Positions 24,111 to 37,089 are shown, counted from the first letter of the stretch. The stretch: 64,000 bases of DNA from Lepturacanthus savala (GCA_030544235.1 CM060470.1:19160356-19224355); one strand, 5' to 3'. The notes: generated by a model from the letters alone, not told the origin. Made by a program: numbers and translations.

Positions 24111-24277
24111 CCTCCGCTGCTGTTTGACCTGTATGAATATTTTAGTCTCAAACATAGTGAAGCTTCAGCGTCTCAGCTGACCTGAAATGTTCTTTAATGT
24201 GGTTCAGAGTTCAGGATCACACATGAAAACCCTGGACGGGGCTCAAAGTCTTGGTCTTTATTCATCTCTGAGGAACA

Positions 24278-24346
24278 GTGATGGATCAGTGATGGATCAG
24301 TGATGGATCAGTGATGGATCAGTGATGGATCAGTGATGGATCAGTG
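24278..24346. repeat. 11-bp tandem repeat
   Basis: About six copies of CAGTGATGGAT with no visible mutation, so probably recent. Confidence 0.95.
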
Positions 24347-25253
24347 GGGTCTGAGGCTGTTTAACTGTCTCGGCGTCAGTCAGAGGATGTAATGTCGTCC
24401 TGCAGGAGTCTGAACAGTCTGATAAAGGATCAGCAGCAGCCTGAGGAGCTCAGCTCCATGTCTAAAGAGGAAACCTTATTAATTTCACAGATACCACTGA
24501 TCCAAACTACAGTATATGTATAAAACACAACACATTATAGTTTATATAATATAAATATGTAAAGTGTTGTTTTACATGGTCTATTTTTGTTTTTGATATT
24601 TTTTACAGTCTCTGTATTGGCAGCATAAATCATTATGAAAGGATAAAAATAACTGAGGCGGGTTTACACAGAACAGAGGGGGAATTCCACCCCACCCCCC
24701 TTAGGGTTAATCACAGCCTGTGATATAATATAATGACAGTTTCTCCTCTAACGGTGCAGAGGCAGCATCACACAGAGCCGCAGCTATAAGAAAACTGTGT
24801 TTAATGTTCCTTTAATGTCCCGTTCACAGCGTCACATGCAGTGAATTAACTCAGCAGCTTGTGAACTGTTCCAGTGTCCTGAGCTTCAGACTCTGCTCTC
24901 TCACTGCTCCTTTGATTCCTCTTTTTTCTCCTCTGCACGTTTGATTTTGGAGGAAATAGAACACAGCTTCAGAGACTGAGCCATGAGGTGGGTGGGGGGT
25001 GTCTCCATAGGGTTATACATCACACTCGTGAATCAGAATCAGCCAACAGCTGCACAGAGAGGAGGCAACTAATCAACTAATAAACAAATACTCAAATGAT
25101 TAATGACCATCAACTTATTATCATCATGGAATCGTTATGACATCATCATTTCTGTGATATTCCAGCCTAAATATGAACATCATGAATACATTTTATTTTT
25201 ATTTCTAATTTTTGTACCTATTCATTTTTAAAATTTTATATTTACTTTTAAAG
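24347..25253. other. Unassigned intergenic sequence
   Basis: No gene. A short C-rich stretch near 24.69 kb. Confidence 0.5.
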
Positions 25254-25633
25254 GAGGGCGACACGGTGGCGCAGGGGTTAGCGCTGTTGCCTCACAGCAA
25301 GAAGGTCGCAGGTTCAAGACCTCCTTGGTCCTGGGTCTGGGACCTTTCTGTGTGGAGTTTGCATGTTCTTCCTGTGTCTGTGTGGGTTTTCACCGGGTAC
25401 TCCGGCTTCCTCCCACAGTCCAAAAACATGCTCAGGTTAATTGGAGACTCTAAATTGCCCGTAGGTGTGAGTGTGTGAGTGAATGGTGTGTGTGCCCCAC
25501 GATTGGCTGGCGACTATCTGGGGTGTATCCCTGCCTCTCGCCGTAACGCGCTGGGATTGGCTCCAGCAGACCCCTGTGACCCTAATGAGGAATAAGCAGG
25601 TATAGAAAATGACTGACTGACTGACTGACTGAC
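25254..25633 (+). mobile_element. SINE-like element, copy 3 (longest)
   Basis: The most complete copy: head GACACGGTGGCGCAGGGGTT, box-B-like GGTTCAAGACC, full body with GATTGGCTGGCGACTATCTG, and tail (GACT)n. Confidence 0.8.
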
Positions 25634-26898
25634 TTTTAAAGGACCATATTACAGGCTTTCTGATATTTATACATCTTTTAATGCTGCAGATTGCTTGTAG
25701 ATCTGCTGGATCCATTTTACCATACAAGTTCCTTCTGATGAATAAAGTAAAAGACGTTTTGTTTAAATTGATCCGTAGAATTTATCCAGTGGAACATTTC
25801 TTATAAAGGATAAAGAGTGATATAGATGTAAACCATTCTTTTTGTGAATTGAAAACTGAAACATACTCCCAATTATTTTCATCTTGTAAATTTAAATACA
25901 AACTGTGGAAAGATGTTTATAATTTTATCGTTGACAAAATGTTTTTAGATTTTTCTTTTTACTGTAGAAACATTATCTTTAGATTGCTGTGATATAGGAT
26001 TGATGGCGAAGCATACTTCCTTAATTCTGCTTTAAGCCATATTTCACATCCATAACTGTACATTTACAAACATAAAATATTATTTTCTTGTGTTTATTAT
26101 TATTTATTATGTTGTATTTGTATAGAGAAATGGAACAGAATGTCAGCTATTTTTACTCACAAAACAAAATAGCATCAAAACAATGAATGGCTGCATAACA
26201 TGTTTAAGAAATCCTGTAAATCTCTTGCCTCTATTTTATTTCATCCTTTTTATCCCTTATTTATATTTCATTATCTTAAGTCATTATTGTTTTGTCTATA
26301 ATCCCTTTTGATTTGTGTGTTACATTATTTACCCTGATGATATATTCATTGTCACTTCCACTCTCAAAGTTAAAGACTGAGCCTGACCGTGGCTCTGATT
26401 GGTCAGAACGGCATCTGATACAAAATGCAATAAACAAAGAAGCTTTTTACAGTGTTATTGGGTGAAAATGGACAATAAACTGCAAATAACAGTCAATATT
26501 GAAATGAAAAGGCACCACGCTTCAAGGCTGAATCACAAAGCTTCTGAATGGAATGGAATGGAATGACGTGGGAGACAATGGCACCCGAAATTACAGATAA
26601 TAATAAATAACAGGAACATATGACTAATATAAAAAATACCAATCCATACACTCATAACTCATATTTACTGTTAAAACATTTTATTTCTCACTTCATAAAA
26701 AATATTTGTATAAATATATGTTCTATACATATAAAAACAAAACAATGCTTTGAAACTATTCTTGTCATGAAAATTGAGATTCAGAAATTCAGAATTGCAT
26801 ATATAATAAAATGTTTCTTTACTCATTTAGACCTGGAAATTACTAAAATCTGATTTCAGACTCCAAACTGCAGGAGCCTGTAAATTTAAAATATACAA
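25634..26898. other. Unassigned AT-rich sequence
   Basis: Very AT-rich with a GGAAT pentamer run near 26549-26565. No gene; short open frames are AT-rich noise. Confidence 0.5.
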
Positions 26899-27288
26899 GT
26901 TTTTGTTCAGGTGCAGGTTTTTGTTCAGGTGCAGGTTTTTTGTTCAGGTGCAGGTTTTTGTTCAGGTGCAGGTTTTTTGTTCAGGTACAGGTTTTTGTTC
27001 AGGTACAGGTTTTTGTTCAGGTGCAGGTTTTTGTTCAGGTGCAGGTTTTTTGTTCAGGTGCAGGTTTTTGTTCAGGTACAGGTTTTTGTTCAGGTGCAGG
27101 TTTTTTGTTCAGGTGCAGGTTTTTGTTCAGGTGCAGGTTTTTGTTCAGGTGCAGGTTTTTTGTTCAGGTACAGGTTTTTGTTCAGGTACAGGTTTTTGTT
27201 CAGGTGCAGGTTTTTTGTTCAGGTACAGGTTTTTGTTCAGGTGCAGGTTTTTTGTTCAAGTGCAGGTTTTTTGTTCAAGTGCAGGTTT
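26899..27288. repeat. 18-19 bp minisatellite, 21 copies
   Basis: Unit TTTTTGTTCAGGTGCAGG with a GTACAGG variant and a 5T/6T length difference. The three overlapping forward frames are periodic translations (FVQVQ, FLFRCR), not genes. Each main unit carries a CAGGTG E-box and a pseudo-acceptor TTTTTGTTCAG|G. Confidence 0.97.
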
Positions 27289-28273
27289 GAGCATCATGTC
27301 TGTATTCATGAATCGAAACTGTTGCAGTGAAACCTCCAGCCGTGCAGCAGTCACAGCTCAGGCCTCAGATCTGCTTCACAAAGAGAAGAATCTGAGTTGG
27401 GAAGTTTCCAGACGCAACATAAACTTGAAACACACAGACGCATCAGTTCCGTCGCTGTCAGAGTCGGCGTCAGGCCGCAGAAAACAGACGCTGCATCTCT
27501 GCGCCGCATTAGACTGACACATGGAAACAAGGCTCCGGGTGTTTGTGGCAGCAGGAGCCTGATGAACTCTGGCTGAACTTCAGCCTCCGAGGACCGAACA
27601 GGTCTGTCCAGAGAGCAGCAGATGGACACACACAAACACACACACACACAAACTCACACACACACACACCACACTAACACATACAGTCATTTTAAAAGTG
27701 ATGCAGAATAAAAAAGCAAGATGCAGTTAATAATAAATATCAGAAATATCGGCCACCATTTTTTTTTTGCAACATTCCTGCCATGAAAGATTGTTGCTAT
27801 GGTAACGGTTTACTGACATGAGGTGACCCTCACTTCTTCATTGAACTGTTGACTGGTTTGGGTTTTAAACTTTAAACTTGCTGCCGCTAATGAAAAAACA
27901 AAACCACACACTGATTCAGACACACAACATGTTCACAACATGCATCAACATGCAAACAACACACGGAGAAACAAAAAGTGAGTTGCAGAACATCCCCACA
28001 CACACACATGTACACATAGCAAGCAGCAACACGCTAACTGAGCTGCAGTCACTGCTCTGAGCTGCTGAATCACCTGAAGGGAACATTCCTGCAGCCTCAG
28101 TCACAGGGAACAGCAGGAACTTCACATCAGGACACATCACACACAGCAGCTCCAGCTGCACCTGACATAGATTACACCTGAAAACACATATGTAACCTAT
28201 ATTAGCCTGAATATGTCGTCAGATGTGTGTTGGCTGCTTTGGTTCAGAGTTGAACATCGTCTGATCACGTGAC
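27289..28273. other. Unassigned sequence
   Basis: 27.3-27.65 kb is high-complexity and might be regulatory. (CA)n-like sequence at 27.63-27.68 kb. No gene seen. Confidence 0.45.
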
Positions 28274-28305
28274 TTTATCTAGCATGCTCTAGCATGCTAG
28301 ATAAA
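28274..28305. other. Perfect 15-bp inverted repeat
   Basis: Arms TTTATCTAGCATGCT and AGCATGCTAGATAAA separated by CT. It would form a very stable cruciform or RNA hairpin. Confidence 0.9.
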
Positions 28306-29450
28306 ACATCAATGATGTTGAATACTTGTGAGGAACAAAGCCTCACTCACCTTCTGTTGCTACCTGTTAAATTTCTCCTCACGGCTCAGACACAACACGA
28401 CATACAGAATTGTGTGTGTGTTCGTGTGTGTGTGTATGGGTGTGTGTGCTGTTCAAGGTGAGGCAGAGGAGGCGGTGAGCAGCAGCAGCAGCAGACAGGT
28501 AAAGGCCGTTGTTCCCGCAGCTTGAGTGGTGTTAGACACGGTCAGACGTGCTCTGAGTCTAAAGCTGGAACCTGTGACCTTTGCCTCCATCACAGCAGCA
28601 GAAGGTTGGGCTGGATGGAAGCTGTGAAGCTGGTTTTCTTTTTTATGCACCTACTGGATAAAGATCAGGACACTCAGGAGAGACAAAGGATCGGTTCACC
28701 TGTGGAGTCTCGGCAGGAACCAGGCGGCAGCAGCAGCAACAGCCGCCAGGGGCTGTTTTTGATATGGGTGACATGGGCCGTTGCCCGGGGCGACATCGCA
28801 GTGGGGGTTGGAGTTGTGCCCATCATTTTTTTTATTTTTTTTTGCACATGCGTGGCCATTCTGCCCAACTTTATGCCAGCGCTTTTTGGGATTGCATGGA
28901 CACTGATCGGTTTTCTATTGTTCATTTAAATTGCGGGGAGTGCTGCTGCTTCTGAAGACTCACACACAACCAGTCGAAGGAGATTCAGGCCTTCTCCCTG
29001 ATCCAGCCTCAGCTGTAGCAGACATGCATCTAATAGTGTAAGCATAGAATATGTTGGCCATATAAATTGCATCAGTAATTGCTTTCCAATAAACCACATT
29101 TAATTTGTAGTATTATGAATCAAAGCCCATAAGGTCACAATTGTTTTTTCCTGGGTTGTGCTAAATTGCAAAAAAGAACATTTAGCATCCATGATTTGAA
29201 ATAGGCTGTAAGAGCTGAAAATTCCCATTACAATGGGGCCAACATGAGGGGAAAAACAAGGGTGTTTAAGCCAGGCTCCTGGAACTGAATCCTAGAGCTT
29301 TCTTTGTTCCCTGTGGAGCTAACGCTCTAAATTTTGTTGTAGCTGATGCTGCAAATGGATCTATTGATGCCACAAATTACTTTTTGAAAAAAAACTTTAC
29401 AATTTGTTTTTCAGTCTCCATTTAGAGATGGAACATCCTGAAAAAAAACA
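28306..29450. other. Unassigned, probably transposon-derived sequence
   Basis: A 135-aa forward frame (28522-28929) ends in a hydrophobic stretch but has no family match that I recognise. 28.98-29.45 kb reads like the 5' part of the decayed hAT element that follows. Confidence 0.4.
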
Positions 29451-29458
29451 TGCAAACA

Positions 29459-30030
29459 TTACACTGAAGATGTGGTCTGAAACAAGGTGGGAAAGCAGGA
29501 GAGTGTTGAGCCCCTGAGGTACCGAGCATCTGCAGTGAGAGAGGCTTTGATTGAGGTGAGAGAGCACACCAAAGACTGAGTCATAAACACTGAGGCCCAG
29601 GCTTTGGCTGAGGAGGTGGGCTCATTCACATTTTGCATTTGTACAGTGGTTTGGTATGACATCCTGAACCAAACCCACCATGTGAGCAAGCTCATGCAGT
29701 CTTTAAACATGCATGTGGATGTAGCTGTCAACCTCCCTTAAAAAAGACAGAGATAGGTCTCCACAACTACAGGGTTTGCATCTGCACAGATGTCAGCCAA
29801 GGACATGTGTGAGGGCATGAATATAGAGGCTGTTCTGCAACAGCGAAGACATCATCAAAGAGATCTTTGAAACTCTTCTGAATCATTTGATAAGCCATTG
29901 AGGGATGCCCAGAATAAACTGGGGGTGACCTTTTTCATTGTTGGTGTGGATGCTGCAGTGGTTTCCATAAAAGGAAGAGAAATTTGGAGTACTTAAAAAT
30001 CAGACTTGGAGCTTGCACAGGAGATTAAGA
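29459..30030 (+). pseudogene. Decayed hAT-type transposase (DUF4371 / ZMYM1-like)
   Basis: Forward translation across several frames gives AQALAEEVGSFTFCICTVVW, then YDILNQTHHVSKLMQS, then HVDVAVNL, and farther on LGVTFFIVGVDAA. This is the pattern of the domesticated-looking, hAT-derived ZMYM1-like proteins common in fish. Stops and frame changes interrupt it, so it is not functional. Confidence 0.65.
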
Positions 30031-31970
30031 AATTACTTTCAAAGTCTAAGACCCATCTTGAGTTGCTGAACTCTTATATATATATAAATAGTATGGAGTC
30101 AGGTCTTTACTGTGAGAGCCACAGTTTCTCTCAGAGGAAACATCTTTGGTATTTTCAGTGAGGGAGAAGTGTCTCATAGGATCCAGATGGAAGCTGTTGG
30201 AAAGAAAAGAGACCACACAGAGGCTCCTGCTGACCTGTGCAGGTCAGAGCTGCTGTTTATTAGAGCTGTTCACTCTCCTATCGATATTCACTCTGTTCAC
30301 GCTGTTCGCTGCTCATGTTGTTCACTCCCTTCACTCTGCTCACGCTGCTCACGCTTTTCAGAATTGCTGCTCTGGCTTCACTAACCTCTCAGCACTGGTC
30401 ATATTGTGAAGCAGCTTGTCTGTTTCCATGCGAACATGTGATGACCTCTGCCTCTATTCGCTCTCACGCCTTCAGACCAACAGAGGAGCTGAAAGAAAAT
30501 CTGTTTCTTGCAGCTGTGTAATAATTTTAATAGTTTCCATCTGACCTGAGCTGCACATGAGATGGTTCAGCTGCAAAAAGTGGAAATGATGATGATGATT
30601 ATGATGATGATGATGCAGCTTTATCTGCTGCTGCTGCTACTGAAGATTAGGATTCAGCAAGAAAGGATAGAACATGAGAATTAGGAGGCACACATACACA
30701 CACCTGCAGTAGGTGAATCAGTCAGTGTCTCTCAGCTGATACAGACCAGCTGTGACCTGCTGGATTTTCCAAACTCATCTGCTCCTCATGTTGAACCAGA
30801 TACATGATGAATTGAATCCAACAAAGGCTTCGTTCAGCCCAAATAAAGATAAATAACCTGCTGCTGTTTGCAGAGGACAATTATGCCCAACGATCATCTG
30901 TTCTCCTGAATCTGCACAGATACCATGCAGAGACCACAGAGATGTCACACACGTCACACAAACACAAACGTCACGCAAACGCCATGCAAACGCCATGCAA
31001 ACGCCATGCAAACGCCACACAGCTGCAGCAGATGTCGCTCGCTGCTTCTTGGAGTAAAGCTGAGTTTGCTGTTGAACCTGTTTTTTTTGTTTTTTTTAGG
31101 ATGTGACATCGTACATCAAGGTCATCTGTTCCTGTGACGTGTTGTAACAGTAGCTACAGGTCATTAATTAGCTCCGCCCCCACCTGATTACACACACTGC
31201 CCAGTTAATTACAGCAGCTCTGCCTCAGTTATTAACAGCACACTGATTGTTTCTCTGTTAAAGGACAGTACCGCTGTTTTTCTCCTGCCGTGAGGACATG
31301 ATTGATTTATACAACAGAGATTAAGAACAACAAGTAACAACACATCAAATTACAATTTGGAAATAAATCATAAAAACATGACAACCCAGAAAATAAATTT
31401 AAAATTGTAATAAAAAACTAACTAGATGTTTGTCTTTTAAATGTGGTGATAAAGGGCCACACCACCAGTTTCCCACCTGTCAGCTGCAGCACTGTGTCAC
31501 AGTGATTTCACACTTTTCCAACATGTCTTTGACCAACATGTCAGGAGCTAAAATGAAACCTGAACTGGCTGAACTGTCTCAGGACTCCTAACTTTTCAAC
31601 CTTCATTAATTGTAATAATTAAACTTAATTTTAATTCTGTAAATGAAAACTCGCTGCAAACTACATCAATTAAAAACAACTAAAAATCAGTTGTAAAGAT
31701 GGTTTTCTTTTTCTTTCTTTTTTCTGTCTTTAAATTATATTATTACATTATAGAACAATAAATAAAGGTCTATTGAATTTTTTGTTTTTTAAAAAAAGCA
31801 AAGAAAAAAGATAAAAGCTTATTAAATTTGCAGCTAATATAAAAGACAATAATCAATAAAATACATGAATGATTTACTTTAAAACGAAATACACATTTTA
31901 AAACACCCACACACTCACGCACACACACACTTCACGCCTGCCAGTGTGCATTGGGACCAAAAATATTGCT
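30031..31970. other. Unassigned intergenic sequence
   Basis: An 11-bp tandem (CGCCATGCAAA, four copies, about 30968-31018), TGATGA runs near 30.58 kb, and T-rich stretches. No gene. Confidence 0.5.
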
Positions 31971-31982
31971 GATGACATCATG

Positions 31983-31990
31983 GTGTGTGT

Positions 31991-32034
<44 letters not shown>
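31983..32034. repeat. (GT)n microsatellite
   Basis: About 26 units with one A interruption. Confidence 0.95.
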
Positions 32035-32035
<1 letters not shown>

Positions 32036-32369
32036 TACCTCTGCAGCATCAACATGGCGTCCAGCTGACAGCTGTGATGCCAGCGTGACTGCAGCATCTG
32101 ATAATACCACACAAACATCCTCTATAGAACCTGCTGATCCAGGTCCAGGTCCCTGTCTAGGTCCATGTGTGGGTCCCGGTCCAGGTCCAGACACACGTGC
32201 GATGGTCTGTCTGAGCTGAGCTCCTCAGGGACCACACAGGACGGCGCTCTGTTAAAGCTGTTCTCCACGGTCTGCGCTCAGCTCCATTCCCTAAATGCCT
32301 CCCAGTTGTAACTTGAACTGTTAGAGGAACACGTGTGAAGAGCTCAGGCTCTGCCTGTCAAACACCAGC

Positions 32370-32870
32370 CTTTACAACGGGGGCCCAACCTAGGGGGTGG
32401 GGACCCCACAAGGGGTCGCTGGATTAACTGGAGCAAAGACTTTGGGTGTAAAACTAACACAAGTTTCCTTAATAACTAATAAAAGCTGAATAATTTATTA
32501 GATGATTCAAATCATCATGATATGTTGGTGTTTCATGTTTCTTCTGTCACATCAGAAAACAGAAGGAAAACACACTGATTCAGCTCTGATGATTCCTGAT
32601 CACTCACACTCACTCACTCACTCACTCACTCACTCACTCACTCACTCACTCACTCACTCACCTGAATAATTCCTCTGCAGCTTCTAGGACTAGGGTCTCC
32701 TGGTCCTGGAGAACCTCTGTAGGTGCAGGTCTTTGTGCAGGTCTTTCCAACCAGGCAGATACAGACTAGATTCCACTAATCACTGGACCTTCATTAGTAG
32801 AACCAGGCGTGTTACTGCTTGGTTGGAGCAAAAGCCTGCGACCACAGTGGCGCTCTAGGACCAGTTTTTC
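32370..32870. mobile_element. hAT-like fragments around an (ACTC)n tract
   Basis: GGGGACCCCACAAGGGGTCG near 32.4 kb and a fold-back stretch 32.69-32.87 kb (GGTCCTGGAGAACC ... GGCGCTCTAGGACCAG) resemble hAT termini. A clean (ACTC)n run occupies about 32605-32661. Confidence 0.4.
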
Positions 32871-34007
32871 TTATTTCTGAAACAAAGAACAGCTTGGATG
32901 TTTGTGAATTCTGACCATGACTTTTTTGTTTTTGGAGGAGAAAGATCAATCAGTCTGATAAATCATTTTATTTCTCATCCTTTAAGATGCTGCCATTCTG
33001 TCAGATCCACTTCAGACAAAGCTAAATGTTGCTGTGGTACAGATGGTTCAGGTGAACAGGTGGAGAACAGGTGAACAGATACACAGGTAGTAATTTGTAG
33101 TTTAGCTGGGTGAAGTGTGATCTTTCCGTCACATATTATCATTAAATCTATTGTCCATATACAAATATTGCTAAATGAAGCATTATTATTTCCATCATTG
33201 ATTAATGTCTATAGTTCTTTCTTCAGTTTTTTTTAACTCGTATCAAACACAGTCACTGTGATCACAGTGATGAAGAAAGATTGATTGAGCTTGATTGATC
33301 CACCGATGAAATTTCCCGAATGTCAAATTTTATTTTCACTTTCAGAATCGAAACATGATCCGTTACAAACAGAACATGTGTGATCACAGCTGAGCTACAT
33401 CAGAAACACATGCATATTAATCAATAAACAAATGAAACTAAAATAAATCTTAAACCTTAATTAACACAAATGAAAATACTTTACCTCTACAAAAAATGCT
33501 AAATAGCATTTATAATAATGTAAAACATTCACTAATTTTGTCTTATACACTTATTTTATCGACTTATTGATTTGTTGTTTGATCAAAGGGTCAATAAAAA
33601 GTGACAAAAGTTAAAGATGCAGCCACAAACGTCTTGTTTTGTCCCAAAGATCAATAATAATATTAATTTTATTTGTACAGTGCTTTAAAGTCTTTACATA
33701 AACATGAGAATCAATATAATGAAGCATTAACAAAATAATCAGAGCATTAAACATGTGAATCACACATTAAATTCTTCAGTTTATTGTAATAGCAGATTAA
33801 AGACAGAGAATCAAGTGCCCGAAACACCCAAAACTATTATCTGATTGTTAATTAACCTGAACATAATATAATAACTGAGTATAACTGAAATATAGATTTT
33901 ATTGTCCTTTTATTCCTTCAACATTTATTATTAACATATTTATTAAGCAGATTCCACAACCTAACCCCTGAATAGAAACTAACTGCTGTGCTGTGTCCTA
34001 CAGTCAT

Positions 34008-34010
<3 letters not shown>
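32871..34010. other. Unassigned AT-rich sequence
   Basis: No gene. Weak resemblance of 33.66-33.76 kb to the GTGCTTTACATAA repeat type. Confidence 0.5.
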
Positions 34011-34100
<90 letters not shown>

Positions 34101-34103
34101 GTG
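34011..34103. repeat. (GT)n microsatellite
   Basis: About 46 units with one C. Confidence 0.96.
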
Positions 34104-34780
34104 AACACGTGTAGCGTTTATCAGGTCAGACTATGATAAGATTCAGTCTCAGGCAGTGTGTGAATGTTATTGAGGAGCAGCTCAGCTCCTGCAGCAGCAT
34201 TTTTTTTTTTCATTTCATGCGGAGAAGCTGTTTCCTGGATAATCTGACGCCTCTATAACTGTTAGAAGTGTCCAAACCTCCTCCTCTCTCACTCATACAT
34301 ATTAATGCATAACAATGGATAACAAAGCGGAGCAGAGCTCACAAACAACAAATAGAATCATTACAGCTCAGAGCATATTTAAAATACAACAATAACAAAC
34401 AGTTAATTAATGGATTATTATTAATGTACATCTAAATTACTGTAATAAAATGGAGGCTGTTGTATGAACAGCAAAGATAATTAATGACAATTAAAACACA
34501 GGTGTAATAACATAAATTGTTGAGGACAAACAAAACAACAAATACAACAATAAACATATAGATATGTCTTATATCTGCTTTAAACTACACTATAAAAAAT
34601 TAACTGATTTAAGAAGGGAAGGCAAATGAATAATAAACCAAAATTAACATTTAAAAATACAAACTTCACAGTTCATGAAATCAGTAATAAAATAATTTAA
34701 AGTGCCTCAGAATGCAGTGGAGTTACAAATCCTGCAAAACAGAACGTGAGCTGTTATTTGTTATTATTTACCAGTAAACA
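34104..34780. other. Unassigned AT-rich sequence
   Basis: No gene or clear repeat. Confidence 0.5.
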
Positions 34781-34784
34781 GAAG

Positions 34785-35130
34785 AGCTGATCCCAGACCA
34801 GCACATCCTAGACCAGCACATCCTAGACCAGCACATCCCAGACCAGCTCATCCCAGACCAGCACATCCTAGACCAGCTCATCCCAGACCAGCTCATCCTA
34901 GACCAGCACATCCTAGACCAGCACATCCTAGACCAGCACATCCTAGACCAGCTCATCCTAGACCAGCTCATCCCAGACCAGCTCATCCTAGACCAGCACA
35001 TCCTAGACCAGCTCATCCTAGACCAGCTCATCCCAGACCAGCTCATCCTAGACCAGCACATCCTAGACCAGCTCATCCTAGACCGGCTGATCCTAGACCA
35101 GCTCATCCTAGACCAGCACATCCTAGACCC
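34785..35130. repeat. 15-bp minisatellite, about 23 copies
   Basis: Unit CCTAGACCAGCACAT with CTC/CAC and CCC/CCT variants arranged in higher-order blocks. Because 15 is a multiple of 3, the minus strand is open for 139 codons of a five-residue repeat (SRMCW/SRMSW); I see no reason to call it a gene. Confidence 0.97.
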
Positions 35131-36060
35131 ACCCAGCTGACCCCAAACTAGCTGTCTGTAGCAGGTCAAGTTTGTTTGTTTTGTCAAATAAACTTTATTC
35201 GTGGGCGACAGCCAAAACTAATAACAATAACAAATCAGATTCACCTGAGGAGGTTTTACAGTTATACACAACCTCTTTATTTATATATCCGACTGTTTTT
35301 TTATTTTTCATACCTGACTGTGTTAATATATCTGACTATATTTATGTATCTGTTTATGTATATATGTGTGTGTGTGTGCGTGTGTGTGTGTGTGTATACA
35401 GTAGGTGAATTTTAAGAAATCTCAACGTTAAACTTTCCAGAAAACCAATGATTAAAAACTGTTATTATCTGTTATTTTCTGAATCAATCAGATGTTTGAT
35501 CTAAAACAAGTGAAAATGTTGATCATTGAGAACCTATGATGTATATTTTATTTATATTCAGTTACTGTCAGAACAAAGAACGTGCTGAACATGTTCACGT
35601 TGAATAAGCTGGAAGTGGAGAAACTTTGTATTTTTTCCTTTAAATGGCTTTTTGAGATAGTTGATTTATTTTCTGTTGCTCAACAAACTGATTTTATAAC
35701 TAATCAGTGGAGCTCTAAACCATTCAATAAATATTCATATGCTGCTTATAAATGCTAAATAGGGGATTAAAGTAGATATTTACTCATCTGTGTGTAAATT
35801 AAGAAATGTTTATTTGCCTTTTGACAACTTACTTTACTGGCAGATAATCGTTTAAACTCTACATTTATTTAAATCTGATTTCAAGAGGACATGACTCTGA
35901 ACTATGAAATAGAGTGAATTGATTGTTTTCATAGATTGATTTATTGATTCTTTGGTCCCAGAAGAGCAGAGTTTTCCCAATAAAAAGCTCTGATGTGATG
36001 AGCATCAAATGTTGTACAGCTCACTATGTTTCCATCTTTTTGTTTTAATCATTTTAAAGA
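35131..36060. other. Unassigned AT-rich sequence
   Basis: Short GT tract at 35364-35395. No gene. Confidence 0.5.
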
Positions 36061-36560
36061 TTTTTTTTACCTGAATTCCTGCTTTTCTCTAACTCTGTGT
36101 ATATTGCTCTGGTGCAGGAACCATTTTCCCTTCTGCTGCCATTTTGTTTGACAGTCTTGGTAAAGGCGATTGCAAACAGATGATTTGGGGAAATGCCAGG
36201 CCTGTCACTTTTATTACTTCTTTAACCTTTCATACTGGACGCCCAGAAGAGCTGGAGGAGACAGTTTTACAGCGCTGCTCGGAAAACAAATAAAACGCTG
36301 GAGTGTTTTGGGATCCTGCGTCTCCGGCGGTTTGAGGTGGGAGTGAATCTCTGGGATTGTGGGATGTACTGAATTTGGAGCTGTGCGTAATTAAAGATTG
36401 TCGAAACATCAGTGACAGAGCGAGCTGTTTAAAGCTCAATGTCACTGACAATTACAGCTGCAACACGTCTCTGTCGGCAGATTTGGCTGCACAGGAATTT
36501 AAAGGCAGAGCAGGAGCTTCGGGCGCTGCTCTACCTGCCTGGACTCAAAATGGCGTTCTC
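36061..36560. promoter_or_regulatory. Candidate conserved non-coding block
   Basis: Unique high-complexity sequence with CCATTTTGTTTGACAG, GCGTAATTAAAGATTGTCG and GACAATTACAGCTGC, about 4 kb 3' of en1. Adjacent GGA-rich tract at 36.70-36.74 kb. Confidence 0.42.
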
Positions 36561-37005
36561 TCAGCTGGGGGGAGGGGGGGGGCATCCTGTTGGAGAGCAG
36601 TGGAATCAAACTGCTTCTTGAAACACTTCTTGTGTGAGGACGAGCTAATCCTGTTTGCATGGTTTCGTCTGAGAGGAAACAGGGGGCCGAGGGGGGGAGA
36701 GGAGGAGGAGGAGGAGGAGGAGGAGGAGGAGGAGGAGGCAGCTTTATACCTCACACTCGACAGATACACACACCAACATGTGTAGCTCCTTCATACAGAA
36801 ACTTCACATTTATCTGCTGCAGCGTATTCATTTCTCCTGAAAACACTTCACAAATTAATTACAGAAAAAAACAGAAGATCCAATCAACGCTGAAAAAACT
36901 GAGGAGCAACATGTTGCAACACACACACACACACACACATACATACAGTTGAGGCCTGTCATCATTTGATTCTCACTCATGATAAATTGTCATCCATTTG
37001 TGTCA

Positions 37006-37010
<5 letters not shown>

Positions 37011-37089
<79 letters not shown>

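Noticed and set aside
26903..27517. 204-aa open frame (and two overlapping ones) with FVQVQ/FLFRCR repeats
   Set aside because: It is the 18-19 bp minisatellite read in three frames; no start context, splice logic or domain supports a gene.
28522..28929. 135-aa frame with a hydrophobic C-terminal stretch
   Set aside because: The hydrophobic part comes from a T-rich tract. No family is recognisable and the surrounding sequence looks transposon-derived.
34768..35187. 139-aa minus-strand open frame of five-residue repeats
   Set aside because: Product of a 15-bp minisatellite; no conserved flanking protein sequence.
36357..36785. 142-aa plus-strand frame ending in poly-Glu
   Set aside because: It runs from a CNE-like block into a GGA tract. 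The acidic end is repeat translation.
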